DNA of 64,000 nucleotides from an uncultured Bacteroidales bacterium (GTDB lineage: Bacteria; Bacteroidota; Bacteroidia; Bacteroidales; Muribaculaceae): positions 62,001 to 126,000 of the forward strand of contig CACWID010000006.1 in NCBI GenBank assembly GCA_902760865.1, given 5' to 3'. Every line of letters starts with the position of its first letter. Within the stretch, counting starts at the first letter, position 1. Below, piece after piece: positions 16,656 through 24,653 of this stretch. Under the pieces are notes generated by a model. It searched no databases. It had not been told where the DNA came from and saw nothing but the letters and a program-made list of their open reading frames with translations. A program made the translations under genes and the position numbers.

Positions 16656-18239
16656 ATGGAAGAATTAACTAATGTTGTTGACTGGTCGCGAGCGCAATTT
16701 GCACTCACGGCCATCTACCATTGGCTGTTCGTGCCGTTGACACTGGGACTGGGCATCATCATTGCCGTGATGGAGACCATCTACTACCGCACCAAGAGCG
16801 AGAAGTGGCTGGCAACGACCAAGTTCTGGATGACCATCTTCGGCGTGAACTTCGCCATCGGCGTGGCCACGGGCATCATCCTGGAGTTTGAGTTCGGCAC
16901 CAACTGGTCGAACTACAGCTGGTTTGTGGGCGACATCTTCGGTGCGCCGCTGGCTGTAGAGGGCATCCTGGCCTTCTTCATGGAATCGACGTTCATCGCG
17001 GTGATGTTCTTCGGCTGGAAGAAGGTGGGGCCCAAGTTCCACCTGGCCTCGACGTGGTTGACGGCCATCGGCGCCAGTCTGTCTGCCTTGTGGATCCTCG
17101 TTGCCAACGCGTGGATGCAGTATCCCGCGGGCTGCGAGTTCAACCCCGCGACGATGCGCAACGAGATGACTAGCTTTGCCGCGGTAGCGCTCTCGCCGAT
17201 GGCGATGAGCAAGTTTTTCCACACGGTGCTGAGCGCGTGGACGCTGGGCGGCGCCTTCGTGTGCGGCGTGTGCGGCTGGATGTTGCTCAAGAAGCGCAAC
17301 TATGACCACTGCCAGCGCAGCCTGAAGGTGGGCGCTTGGGTGGGCGTCATCGGCATCGTGCTGACGATGGTCACCGGCGACACGAGCGCCGTGACCGTGG
17401 CCAAGTACCAGCCCATGAAACTGGCGGCCATGGAGGGCCTTTACAAGGGTGACCACGGGCAGTCGATTGTGGCCTTCGGCATCCTGAAACCCGGTAAACA
17501 GCCGTTTGACGACCAGGATCCCTACCTGTTCGACATCAGCATCCCCTACGGGCTGTCGTTCCTCGCCACCCACGATTTCAAGGCCTTTGTGCCGGGCATC
17601 GAGGACATCATCAACGGCAAGAGCTATGACAACGAGGGCAACGAAGTGAACACCATCTCCTATGTCGAACGCATGGAGCGCGGCAAGCAGCTGCAGGAGA
17701 TGCTGGCGCAGTATGACCAAGCCAGCCGCAATACCAACAAGGCAGTGACCGACAGCCTGAAGGCAGTCATCAATGCCGACTTCAAGCACTTCGGCTACGG
17801 CTACCTGGACAAGCCCGAGGAGGCCGTTCCTAACGTGCCGTTGACGTTCTATACCTTCCACTTCATGGTGACCGTCGGCGGCTACCTGTTGCTGTTCCTG
17901 CTGCTGGCATTGCTGTTTGCCTACAAGCCTCAGATTGTGGATAAGGCGAAGTGGAACAAGTGGTGGTACATCCTGGCCATCATCACCGTGCCGCTGACCT
18001 ACCTGTGCAGCGCGAGCGGCTGGATTGTCGCCGAGGTGGGCCGTCAGCCGTGGACCATCCAGGACCTGATGCCCAACAAGGTGGCCATCAGTGACCTGAG
18101 TGCCGGCTATGTGCAGACGACGTTCTGGATCTTTGCCGTGGTATTTACCGCGCTGCTGATTGCCGACATCGGCATCATCTGCAAGCAGATTTCCAAGAAG
18201 TCGCAGACCGACCTGAACATCGATAACGATAAAAACTAA
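16656..18239 (+). CDS. cydA: Cytochrome bd ubiquinol oxidase subunit I
   Basis: Quinol-oxidising, haem-bearing subunit of the high-affinity oxidase, which lets gut anaerobes respire trace oxygen. 527 residues, about nine membrane spans. His22 (ALTAIYHWLFVPLTLG) corresponds to the b595 ligand and His in MSKFFHTVLSAW to a b558 ligand. GAPLAVEGILAFFMEST holds the conserved glutamates near haem b595/d. GRQPW is present in EVGRQPWTIQDLMP. The periplasmic Q loop is of the short type. cydB follows 15 bases after its stop. Confidence 0.96.
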   Translation: MEELTNVVDWSRAQFALTAIYHWLFVPLTLGLGIIIAVMETIYYRTKSEKWLATTKFWMTIFGVNFAIGVATGIILEFEFGTNWSNYSWFVGDIFGAPLAVEGILAFFMESTFIAVMFFGWKKVGPKFHLASTWLTAIGASLSALWILVANAWMQYPAGCEFNPATMRNEMTSFAAVALSPMAMSKFFHTVLSAWTLGGAFVCGVCGWMLLKKRNYDHCQRSLKVGAWVGVIGIVLTMVTGDTSAVTVAKYQPMKLAAMEGLYKGDHGQSIVAFGILKPGKQPFDDQDPYLFDISIPYGLSFLATHDFKAFVPGIEDIINGKSYDNEGNEVNTISYVERMERGKQLQEMLAQYDQASRNTNKAVTDSLKAVINADFKHFGYGYLDKPEEAVPNVPLTFYTFHFMVTVGGYLLLFLLLALLFAYKPQIVDKAKWNKWWYILAIITVPLTYLCSASGWIVAEVGRQPWTIQDLMPNKVAISDLSAGYVQTTFWIFAVVFTALLIADIGIICKQISKKSQTDLNIDNDKN

Positions 18240-18245
18240 AGGAGG
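18239..18245 (+). promoter_or_regulatory. Strong Shine-Dalgarno (AAGGAGG) before cydB
   Basis: Full SD consensus 9 bases ahead of the cydB ATG at 18255, overlapping the cydA stop. Most genes in this window lack such a site, as is normal for Bacteroidetes, so it may set subunit stoichiometry. Confidence 0.7.
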
Positions 18246-18254
18246 ACCCTAATC

Positions 18255-19394
18255 ATGACAACATACAATCTATTGCAGAATTACTGGTGGCTCATCATGT
18301 CGGTGCTGGGCGCACTGCTCGTGTTCCTGCTCATGGTGCAGGGCGGCCAGTCGATGCTGGTCCACTATACCAAGGCTGACAAGCGCGCATTGCTCATCAA
18401 CTCGATGGGCCGCAAGTGGGAGCTGACCTTCACGACGCTGGTGACCTTCGGCGGTGCCTTCTTCGCGTCGTTCCCGCTGTTCTACAGCACGAGCTTCGGC
18501 GGTGCCTATTGGCTGTGGATGCTCATCCTGTTCAGCTTTGTCATCCAGGCCATCAGCTATGAGTACCGTTCCAAGCCCGGCAACATCTACGGGGCGCGCT
18601 TCTATGACACGCTGCTGCTGATCAACGGCATCGTGGGACCGGTGCTGCTGGGTGTAGCCGTGGCGACGATGTTCTTCGGCGCCGAGTTCACGGTGACCAA
18701 GAACAACATCCTCAACGTGCAGACGTCGGCCATCTCGCAGTGGGGTCCCCATCACGGCCTGGAGGCCATCGTGTGCTGGAAGAACCTGCTGTTCGGCGTG
18801 ATGGTGTTCTTCCTGGCGCGCACCCTTGCCTCGCTCTACTTCATCAACAACATCAACGATGACGAGGTGGACAAGAGCCAACGTCACCTGCTGCTGGTCA
18901 ATGCGGGCGTGTTCGTTCCCTTGTTCATCGCCGTGGTGGTGGTCATCCTCACCTCGGCAGGCGTGGCCTATGACGATAGCGGCAATGCCCAGTGGGTAGC
19001 CTACAAGTACCTCAAGAACTTCCTCGCCATGTGGTGGGCACTGATCATCCTGCTGATGGGCGTGGTGATGGTACTCTTCGGCATCGGCAAGACGCTGATG
19101 AAGGCCGACTACCGTCAGGGCATCTGGCCCGCCGGCATCGGCACGGTGCTGGTGGTGATGACCCTGTTCTGGGTCATGGGCTACAACAACACGGCCTACC
19201 TGCCCTCGCTGCTCGACACCCAGAGTTCGCTCACGCTGCGCAACAGCTCGTCGAGCGAGTTCACCCTCACCGTGATGAGCGTCGTCTCAATCCTCGTCCC
19301 CTTCGTCCTGGCCTACATCGCCTACTGCTGGTACAAGATGGACCGCCGCAAACTCACCACCGACGAGCTCGACCATACCGACCACAAGTATTGA
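18255..19394 (+). CDS. cydB: Cytochrome bd ubiquinol oxidase subunit II
   Basis: Second integral-membrane subunit of cytochrome bd, needed for stable haem incorporation. 379 residues with about eight or nine transmembrane spans. Recognisable family features are the N-terminal LLQNYWWLIMSVLGALLVFLLMVQGGQSML, the GRKWELTFTTLVTFGGAFFASFPLFYSTSFGGAYW block and YEYRSKP. The start is fixed by a strong ribosome-binding site. It is the last gene of DUF4492-cydA-cydB and is followed by a stem-loop at 19417-19452. Confidence 0.95.
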   Translation: MTTYNLLQNYWWLIMSVLGALLVFLLMVQGGQSMLVHYTKADKRALLINSMGRKWELTFTTLVTFGGAFFASFPLFYSTSFGGAYWLWMLILFSFVIQAISYEYRSKPGNIYGARFYDTLLLINGIVGPVLLGVAVATMFFGAEFTVTKNNILNVQTSAISQWGPHHGLEAIVCWKNLLFGVMVFFLARTLASLYFINNINDDEVDKSQRHLLLVNAGVFVPLFIAVVVVILTSAGVAYDDSGNAQWVAYKYLKNFLAMWWALIILLMGVVMVLFGIGKTLMKADYRQGIWPAGIGTVLVVMTLFWVMGYNNTAYLPSLLDTQSSLTLRNSSSSEFTLTVMSVVSILVPFVLAYIAYCWYKMDRRKLTTDELDHTDHKY

Positions 19395-19416
19395 GGTTTT
19401 AGGTATTAGGTATAGG

Positions 19417-19452
19417 ATTAGTGGCACCCACTGCTCGGTGGATGCCACTAAT
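19417..19452 (+). terminator. Stem-loop after cydB
   Basis: ATTAGTGGCA (19417-19426) pairs with TGCCACTAAT (19443-19452), with an inner CCAC/GTGG. On the plus strand CATTTTGTTTG follows. Likely terminates the cyd operon and may act for the convergent gene as well. Confidence 0.65.
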
Positions 19453-19506
19453 CATTTTGTTTGATGTCTCGGCCTTTAGGCCGATTCTTGTTTCAGGCGA
19501 TGGAGT

Positions 19507-19962
19507 TTAGTTGCCGCGTTGCTGGCTTCTGGTGGTAAAGCCTTCGGTGATTTGGTTATAGTCGTCCACGTCCTTGTAGAGAATCCAATATGTGGTGGCA
19601 CCGACGTCACCGCCAATGCCGGTGGGTACAACGTAGGCCTGGGCGAAACGCCAGCCGAACTGCGTCAGGTAGTTCAACGCATCGATCATCGAGTTGAACT
19701 TGATTTCCTTGCCATCCTTATCTACGAGCCTGGACTCGCTCATGGACGACAGCCACGACGTGCTCTGGCCGAAATCAATCGACACCTTCACCTTGGTGCT
19801 GAATAACTGTCCCTCACACGACAACTGGGCATAAACCCGCTTTGCAGCAGGGTTAAAACCCTCAACTTCAGTAATCTGTGCAGGGGTCACCTCGATGGCC
19901 TCCTGGGCATAACCCAGGAGCGCTGATACCAGCAACACTAGCAATAAAGCAACTTTCTTCAT
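19507..19962 (-). CDS. Small secreted protein of unknown function
   Basis: 151 residues with a signal peptide (MKKVALLLVLLVSALLGYAQ). The mature part alternates strands (VYAQLSCEGQLFSTKVKVSIDFGQ) with a helix (FNSMIDALNYLTQFGWRFAQAYVV), and a mixed end (TTYWILYKDVDDYNQITEGF) rich in Thr and Gln. I do not recognise the family. It is a monocistronic gene between convergent cydB and the divergently transcribed DUF2027 gene. A small inverted repeat AACGCT-ACA-AGCGTT (19995-20009) lies in the divergent intergenic region. Confidence 0.7.
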   Translation of the reverse strand: MKKVALLLVLLVSALLGYAQEAIEVTPAQITEVEGFNPAAKRVYAQLSCEGQLFSTKVKVSIDFGQSTSWLSSMSESRLVDKDGKEIKFNSMIDALNYLTQFGWRFAQAYVVPTGIGGDVGATTYWILYKDVDDYNQITEGFTTRSQQRGN

Positions 19963-20016
19963 TTCAATCTTATTATTGTTCTATTCTTGAATGAAACGCT
20001 ACAAGCGTTCCCTTTA

Positions 20017-20047
20017 TTGTATCAATCAGTATTTTTTTGTACCTTTG
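20017..20047 (+). promoter_or_regulatory. Predicted promoter of the DUF2027/Smr gene
   Basis: TTG at 20017-20019, 20-base spacer, -7 box TACCTTTG at 20040-20047, ATG 25 bases later. Confidence 0.65.
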
Positions 20048-20072
20048 CAGCCTAAAAAAACGATACAATATC

Positions 20073-21149
20073 ATGAATGTAAAGATTAACGATATCGTGC
20101 GGTTCCTCAATGATGTGGGAGGCGGCCGCGTGTCAAGGATTGACGGCAAGACGATCTATGTCGAGGACGAGGACGGCTTTGAGCGCCCCTCACTGGAACG
20201 CGACCTGGTGGTCGTGGGACAGGCGGGCACTAAGGCGTCGGCCTATGAACGCCCACTCGACATCCGCACCCGTCAGGTGGAACCCGACAAACCCGCTCCC
20301 AAGCCCCAACCGGCCCCCGAGCCCATGTTGCCCATCGAGGAGACCCCCGAGGGCGAGGTGCTCAACGTCGTGCTGGGCTATGAGGCACGCGAAATCAAGC
20401 ACTTGAACACGACCACGTTCTATGCCTCGCTGGTCAATGACTCGAACTATTTCCTCTATTTCACCTACATGACCCGTGGTGACGGCGACGGCGAGTGGAA
20501 GACCCGCTATCACGGCATCGTGGAGCCCAACATCCAGGTGCAGCTCGAGGAATTCGGCCACGACGACCTCAACGGCATGACGCACATTGCGGTGCAGTAT
20601 GTCGCCTTCAAGCAGGGCAAGGGCTTCAAGCTGAAGAATCCCGCACTCATCGAGCAGCGCCTGGACGTGACCAAGTTCTACAAGGTGCACTGTTTCCACG
20701 AGAACCCCTACTTTGACGTGCCCGTCATTGCAGTGGAAATCGTCACCAACGACCGTCCCGCCCGCATGATGCGCATCGACAGCGGCGAGCTGGAGCGTGC
20801 CATGAAGGAAAAGAAGCGCATGGACAGGCCTCAACGCAAACCCGTCCAGAAGAAGGTCGACAACAACGGCATCATCGTACAGGACCTGCACATCAGTTCG
20901 CTGATGGACGACCTGACAGGCATGACTCCCGGGGCCATCCTGGAATATCAGATGGACAAGTTCCGCGAGGTGATGGATGCCAACATCAACAAGCACGGCC
21001 AGCGCATCGTCTTCATCCACGGCAAGGGCGAGGGCAAGCTTCGTCAGCACCTGCTGAGCGAACTCAAGCGCCGCTACCCGCGCTGCACCGCCCAGGACGC
21101 CAGCTTCCGCGAGTACGGCTTCGGCGCCACCCAGATCACCATCCACTGA
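20073..21149 (+). CDS. DUF2027 protein with C-terminal Smr domain
   Basis: 358 residues from the ATG at 20073, chosen over an upstream in-frame ATG that would precede the promoter. Family architecture: an N-terminal KOW-like region (MNVKINDIVRFLNDVGGGRVSRIDGKTIYVEDEDG), a Pro-rich linker (about 75-90), a central beta domain typical of DUF2027, a basic linker (KEKKRMDRPQRKPVQKK), and a C-terminal Smr/MutS2-type domain (DLHISSL ... IVFIHGKGEGKLRQHLLSELK). Smr domains are nucleic-acid-binding or nicking modules, here DLH plus HGKG. Cytosolic. Its cellular role in Bacteroidetes is not established. Confidence 0.88.
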   Translation: MNVKINDIVRFLNDVGGGRVSRIDGKTIYVEDEDGFERPSLERDLVVVGQAGTKASAYERPLDIRTRQVEPDKPAPKPQPAPEPMLPIEETPEGEVLNVVLGYEAREIKHLNTTTFYASLVNDSNYFLYFTYMTRGDGDGEWKTRYHGIVEPNIQVQLEEFGHDDLNGMTHIAVQYVAFKQGKGFKLKNPALIEQRLDVTKFYKVHCFHENPYFDVPVIAVEIVTNDRPARMMRIDSGELERAMKEKKRMDRPQRKPVQKKVDNNGIIVQDLHISSLMDDLTGMTPGAILEYQMDKFREVMDANINKHGQRIVFIHGKGEGKLRQHLLSELKRRYPRCTAQDASFREYGFGATQITIH

Positions 21150-21186
21150 CGGCACTCAACGACAAGCCCTTTCTTTAAAGGAAAAC

Positions 21187-21245
21187 AATAAGTACAATAA
21201 ATACAAGTTATTGAAAAACAATTATTTGTATTTATTGTACTTATT
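21187..21245. terminator. Perfect 20-bp palindrome between convergent genes
   Basis: The 20 bases at 21187-21206 are fully complementary to 21226-21245, with a 19-base loop. A/T-only flanks give T-rich ends in both directions. It lies between the convergent DUF2027 and ATPase genes, so a bidirectional terminator is likely. Its arms share sequence with the stem at 23383-23445. Confidence 0.7.
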
Positions 21246-21285
21246 TCTTTCTAATCAATTCAATCAGTGTCACTCATAGTGATTA

Positions 21286-22437
21286 TCATGATATTTCATT
21301 GATGGTCATCAGTTGGCCACTGGATGTTTTTAGGCTGGTGGATCCGCCGTAAATCACATGGAGGCGGTTGATGTCTGTACCAGTGACGGCAGCCCATTTA
21401 GTGAGTCCTTTAAAGAATGAAGGCTGAAATGTCTCGCCTGATTTGATTTCATAGGCTAAGGGCTTATCACCATCATAGACTAATAAATCAACCTCATTGC
21501 CTTGACTATCTCGCCAAAAACGCAAATCGGTTTCATGAGCCTCATTCCATGCTTTTTTGATAAATTCATTGATGACAAAGTTCTCGAACAACGCTCCACG
21601 AGAATAATGTAAATCAAGCTGATCGGGAGATTTGATGTCCAACAGGGAGCAGGCCAATCCCGTATCGTAGAAATACAGTTTTGGCGATTTCACCAATCGC
21701 TTGGCAAAGTTGTTCCAATCAGGCCGTAGCAGATAACAGATGTAGCTGGCCTCCAATACCGAGAGCCAAGATGTGGCAGTCGGCACAGAAATGCCGCACT
21801 CCACCGCCAATGACGACAAGTTGAGCAGTTGCCCGATACGACCGGCACACAGTTTTATAAAACGAGTGAAACGACTCAGGTCGCCAATGTTTTTCAATGC
21901 TCTGACGTCACGCTCAACGTAGGTCTGGATATAATAAGGATAGAACTCATCGGGCTGCAAGTCTTTATCATACAGACGAGGATAGGCACCATAATAGATT
22001 TGCTTGTTAATCGTAGCGGGAAGCACTCCTCCATTTTGCATTTCCTTGCGGGAAAACGGCAATAGTTTGAGAATTGCTGTCCTTCCCGCTAATGATTGAT
22101 TGACACTTTCCATCAACAGGAAATTGTGGGAACCCGCCAGCAGGTACATGCCTGTTTCATCTGCTTCGTCCACATGGGTTTGAATATAGGACATTAATGA
22201 GGGCACCCGTTGTACCTCATCAAGTATCACACGATGCGAATAGTTCGCAAGAAACCCACGGGGATCATTGGCAGCAAATTCCCTCATATCCAGATCTTCA
22301 AGTGAAACATACTGATAATCAGGGAATGTATGCCTCAATAATGTTGATTTCCCCGACTGACGTGGTCCAGTCAAGGTGATGACAGGGTATTTTGTCACGA
22401 GTCGCTCAAGTGCAGTTTGTAATGTGCGGTCAATCAT
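21286..22437 (-). CDS. AAA ATPase with DUF4143 nuclease-like domain
   Basis: 383 residues from the ATG at 22437. Walker A is LTGPRQSGKST (Lys30) and Walker B HRVILDEVQ. The sensor region is LLAGSHNFLLMESVNQSLAGR, and a winged-helix block (LSSLAVECGISVPTATSWLSVLE) precedes the C-terminal DUF4143 part with a PD-(D/E)xK-like signature, GNEVDLLVYDGDKPLAYEIKSG. Family members are numerous in gut Bacteroidales and of unsettled function (proposed mobile or defence-linked ATPases). The gene stands alone with operator-like repeats over its promoter, so self-regulation is plausible. Neighbours do not reveal a substrate. Confidence 0.88.
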   Translation of the reverse strand: MIDRTLQTALERLVTKYPVITLTGPRQSGKSTLLRHTFPDYQYVSLEDLDMREFAANDPRGFLANYSHRVILDEVQRVPSLMSYIQTHVDEADETGMYLLAGSHNFLLMESVNQSLAGRTAILKLLPFSRKEMQNGGVLPATINKQIYYGAYPRLYDKDLQPDEFYPYYIQTYVERDVRALKNIGDLSRFTRFIKLCAGRIGQLLNLSSLAVECGISVPTATSWLSVLEASYICYLLRPDWNNFAKRLVKSPKLYFYDTGLACSLLDIKSPDQLDLHYSRGALFENFVINEFIKKAWNEAHETDLRFWRDSQGNEVDLLVYDGDKPLAYEIKSGETFQPSFFKGLTKWAAVTGTDINRLHVIYGGSTSLKTSSGQLMTINEIS

Positions 22438-22455
22438 ATTCTCCTTTTTTGACCG

Positions 22456-22525
22456 CAAAGATAAAGATTTGATTTTAAATTTGCAAAAATTTCTTGTAAT
22501 TTTAAGATTGAATTTTAAATTTGCA
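22456..22525 (-). promoter_or_regulatory. Promoter with twin 21-base direct repeats (operator candidate)
   Basis: -7 box TATCTTTG at 22456-22463, 19 bases ahead of the ATPase start. AGATTTGATTTTAAATTTGCA (22465-22485) and AGATTGAATTTTAAATTTGCA (22505-22525) are direct repeats with 19 of 21 identities and a 40-base period, about four helical turns. The first abuts the -7 box and covers the -33 position, so a protein bound there would block transcription. Confidence 0.6.
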
Positions 22526-22584
22526 GGGTTTTGTGCAAATCTAAAGCTATCATTCCGCTTACATGAAGTGCCAAATAGCATGTA

Positions 22585-22606
22585 GAGACGCAAAATCTTG
22601 CGTCTC
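22585..22606. repeat. Dispersed palindrome R2, copy 1
   Basis: GAGACGCAA (22585-22593), loop AATC, TTGCGTCTC (22598-22606). The same stem recurs at 54787-54810 with a different loop, and a half-site GAGACGCAAAAA is at about 29044. Confidence 0.7.
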
Positions 22607-22651
22607 TCTATGCGGATGCTATTCGTGAAATTCGTGAAATATGTAGTTTCT

Positions 22652-23362
22652 CTACTTCAGGATGGGGAAGCGGAACTGGCGCAGCTGTTGCTCCAGGGCT
22701 TTTTCCTGGTCGTCGGTGTACTGGTTGACCAGGGCGTGGAACTCGGGGGAGTGGTTCATGTGGGTGAGGTGGGCCAGCTCGTGGCAGATAATGTAGCGGA
22801 TCAGTCCCTCGGGCAGGAACATGAGATTGCGGGAGAGCTGGATGACCTTTTTGGCGGTGCAGTGGCCCAGTTTGCGCATCCCGCGCCCCACTTCAAATCC
22901 TGCAGGCTTCAGCCCTAACTCATCGGCCACCTGCCGAGCAAGGGGCAACAGGACGGCGTGGGCTTGGACTTCCATGGCGCGCCCGATGACGCTGGAGAGG
23001 GTGCGCTTGACGCTGTCATCATCAAGATTGGCGCTCTCATGAACCTGCAGGTGCAAGGTGTCGCCGTCCCAGCGGTTGAGGATATAGCCCGGCATACGGC
23101 TCTGTGGTTCAATGACTACGCGACACTTGTAACACTCGATGACCTGACCCATCTGGAACGATACCGACTCGGGGCGCGGTAAGCGGCGCAGTTGCTCGCG
23201 GTTCGTGTCCACCATGCGCTGCAGGTCGGCCACCGACACCCCCAAGGGCGCCCGCATCAGCAGGGTACCGTCGGCATGATAAGTGAACCGCACCGAGGTC
23301 ATGCCTCGGCGCAGTTCCACATAAATCTTCCCGAACTCCTTGTCCTCGATATAGCCTTTCAT
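22652..23362 (-). CDS. YgjP-type M48-like metal-dependent hydrolase (DUF45)
   Basis: 236 residues, cytosolic. The zinc-peptidase signature is CHELAHLTHMNHSPEFHALV: HExxH followed by a downstream His, as in the YgjP/WLM group. The N-terminal beta domain (IEDKEFGKIYVELRRGMTSVRFTYHADGTLLMRAP) and GHCTAKKVIQLSRNLMFLPEGLIRYIICHEL are standard for this family. The E. coli homologue has been described as a putative metalloprotease, but substrates are unknown. It lies 106 bases downstream of trpS on the same strand, with a large hairpin between them, so co-transcription is uncertain. Confidence 0.88.
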   Translation of the reverse strand: MKGYIEDKEFGKIYVELRRGMTSVRFTYHADGTLLMRAPLGVSVADLQRMVDTNREQLRRLPRPESVSFQMGQVIECYKCRVVIEPQSRMPGYILNRWDGDTLHLQVHESANLDDDSVKRTLSSVIGRAMEVQAHAVLLPLARQVADELGLKPAGFEVGRGMRKLGHCTAKKVIQLSRNLMFLPEGLIRYIICHELAHLTHMNHSPEFHALVNQYTDDQEKALEQQLRQFRFPILK

Positions 23363-23382
23363 AGCCTAATACTAAAAAGAAA

Positions 23383-23445
23383 ACAACAAATACAACAAAT
23401 ACAATCTGTTGAAAATGAATTGCTTGTATTTATTGTACTTATTGT
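23383..23445 (-). terminator. Hairpin between trpS and the YgjP gene
   Basis: Arms 23383-23404 and 23424-23445 pair over 22 positions with three exceptions. All three become G-U pairs in the minus-strand transcript, the direction in which trpS is read. Arms resemble those of the 21187-21245 palindrome. It probably terminates or attenuates read-through from trpS. Confidence 0.6.
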
Positions 23446-23468
23446 CTTCCTTTTCTTTGTGTCGTGAG

Positions 23469-24545
23469 TTAGAACTTGGTGATGCCCATGATCTCACGGA
23501 CGTCGGCCAGCGTCTTGCCGGCACGGGCGCGGGCGCGCTCGGCACCCATCTCGAGGACGCGGTGCAGATAGGCACTGTCGTTCTCAATGTCCAGGATACG
23601 CTCGCGGATGGGAGTGGTCATCGCCACGATATCCTCGGCAATCTCCTTCTTGAGGTCGCCGTAGCGGATGGAGCAGTTGTTATAGGCCTCGGTGAAGAAC
23701 TCGACCTTGTCGGGCGTGCCGACAAGCTTGAGGATGGTGAACAGGTTCTGCACCGGCTCTGCCATAGGCATATTCGGCTCGGTGGGACCGCCGTCGGTCA
23801 CGGCGCGCATCACCTTCTTGCGAATGGTCTTCTCGTCATCCACCAGATAGATGCAGTTGCCCTCGCTCTTGCCCATCTTGCCGCTTCCGTCCAGGCCGGG
23901 CACCTTGACGGGCGCGCTGCCGAAGTTGAAGTTCTGCGGCTCGTTGAAGTATTCGGTCTTGTAGAACGAGTTGAAACGGCGTGCGAAGCGGCGTGTCAGC
24001 TCCAGGTGCTGCTCCTGGTCCTTGCCGACGGGCACGAAGTCGGCGCGCTGGATGAGGATATCCACAGCCATCAGCGTGGGATAGGTCAGCAGGCCGGCGT
24101 TCACGCGCTTGTTGGTGCTGGCACCGATGATTTCCTTGGCGACGTCCTCGTCGTCATCACCCTGGGTGGGAGCCGTGATGCCCAGCGCCTTGCGGGCTTT
24201 GTCCTTGAAGGCGGCAGTACGCATCAGTTCGCCGATGCCCACGTGCATGTTGAGCAGCAGGTACATCTCGCTCACCTCGGGGATGTCGCTCTGTACAAAG
24301 ATGGTCGACTTCTCGGGATCCAAGCCAGCCGCAAGGTATTCGGCCAGGATGTGGCGCACGTTGGTGTGCAGCTCCTTGGGGTCAGGGTTGGTCGTCAGGG
24401 CGTGCAGGTCAGCGATGAAGTAGTAGCTGTCATACTTGCCCTCGTTCTGCATCTTCACAAAGTTACTCAAGGCGCCCAGGTAGTTGCCCAGGTGCAACTG
24501 TCCCGTGGGACGGATTCCACTTAAAACAATCTTCTTGTTATCCAT
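23469..24545 (-). CDS. trpS: Tryptophan--tRNA ligase
   Basis: Class I aminoacyl-tRNA synthetase charging tRNA-Trp. 358 residues from the ATG at 24545; an ATG two codons earlier (24551) is equally possible. The HIGH-type motif is IRPTGQLHLGNYLGAL and the KMSKS-type motif is GSGKMGKSEGN. Other conserved parts are YYFIADLHALTT and VGKDQEQHLELTRRFARRFN. Length is normal. A -7 box lies 36 bases upstream. Confidence 0.96.
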   Translation of the reverse strand: MDNKKIVLSGIRPTGQLHLGNYLGALSNFVKMQNEGKYDSYYFIADLHALTTNPDPKELHTNVRHILAEYLAAGLDPEKSTIFVQSDIPEVSEMYLLLNMHVGIGELMRTAAFKDKARKALGITAPTQGDDDEDVAKEIIGASTNKRVNAGLLTYPTLMAVDILIQRADFVPVGKDQEQHLELTRRFARRFNSFYKTEYFNEPQNFNFGSAPVKVPGLDGSGKMGKSEGNCIYLVDDEKTIRKKVMRAVTDGGPTEPNMPMAEPVQNLFTILKLVGTPDKVEFFTEAYNNCSIRYGDLKKEIAEDIVAMTTPIRERILDIENDSAYLHRVLEMGAERARARAGKTLADVREIMGITKF

Positions 24546-24580
24546 ATTCAATTTTTCTGTATTTTCAATTTTAATGGCTG

Positions 24581-24588
24581 CAAAGGTA
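24581..24588 (-). promoter_or_regulatory. Predicted -7 box of trpS (TACCTTTG)
   Basis: Exact TAnnTTTG match 36 bases ahead of the trpS ATG. No Trp-dependent leader or T-box is visible in the short leader. Confidence 0.6.
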
Positions 24589-24600
24589 CGAAATAGTTTT

Positions 24601-24640
24601 TAGTTTCTAGTCCCTAGTCCCTAGTTTTTAGTCTGCAGCC
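24601..24640. repeat. CTAG-rich short array
   Basis: CTAGTCC/CTAGTTTTTAGT units directly upstream of trpS, with three CTAG in 18 bases. Of the same style as the long array at 38872-39112. Confidence 0.6.
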
Positions 24641-24653
24641 TTTTTTTAACGCC

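Noticed and set aside
24545-24640. T-box or tryptophan attenuator before trpS
   Set aside because: The predicted leader is only about 30 bases with no T-box motif; T-box control is also not typical of Bacteroidetes.
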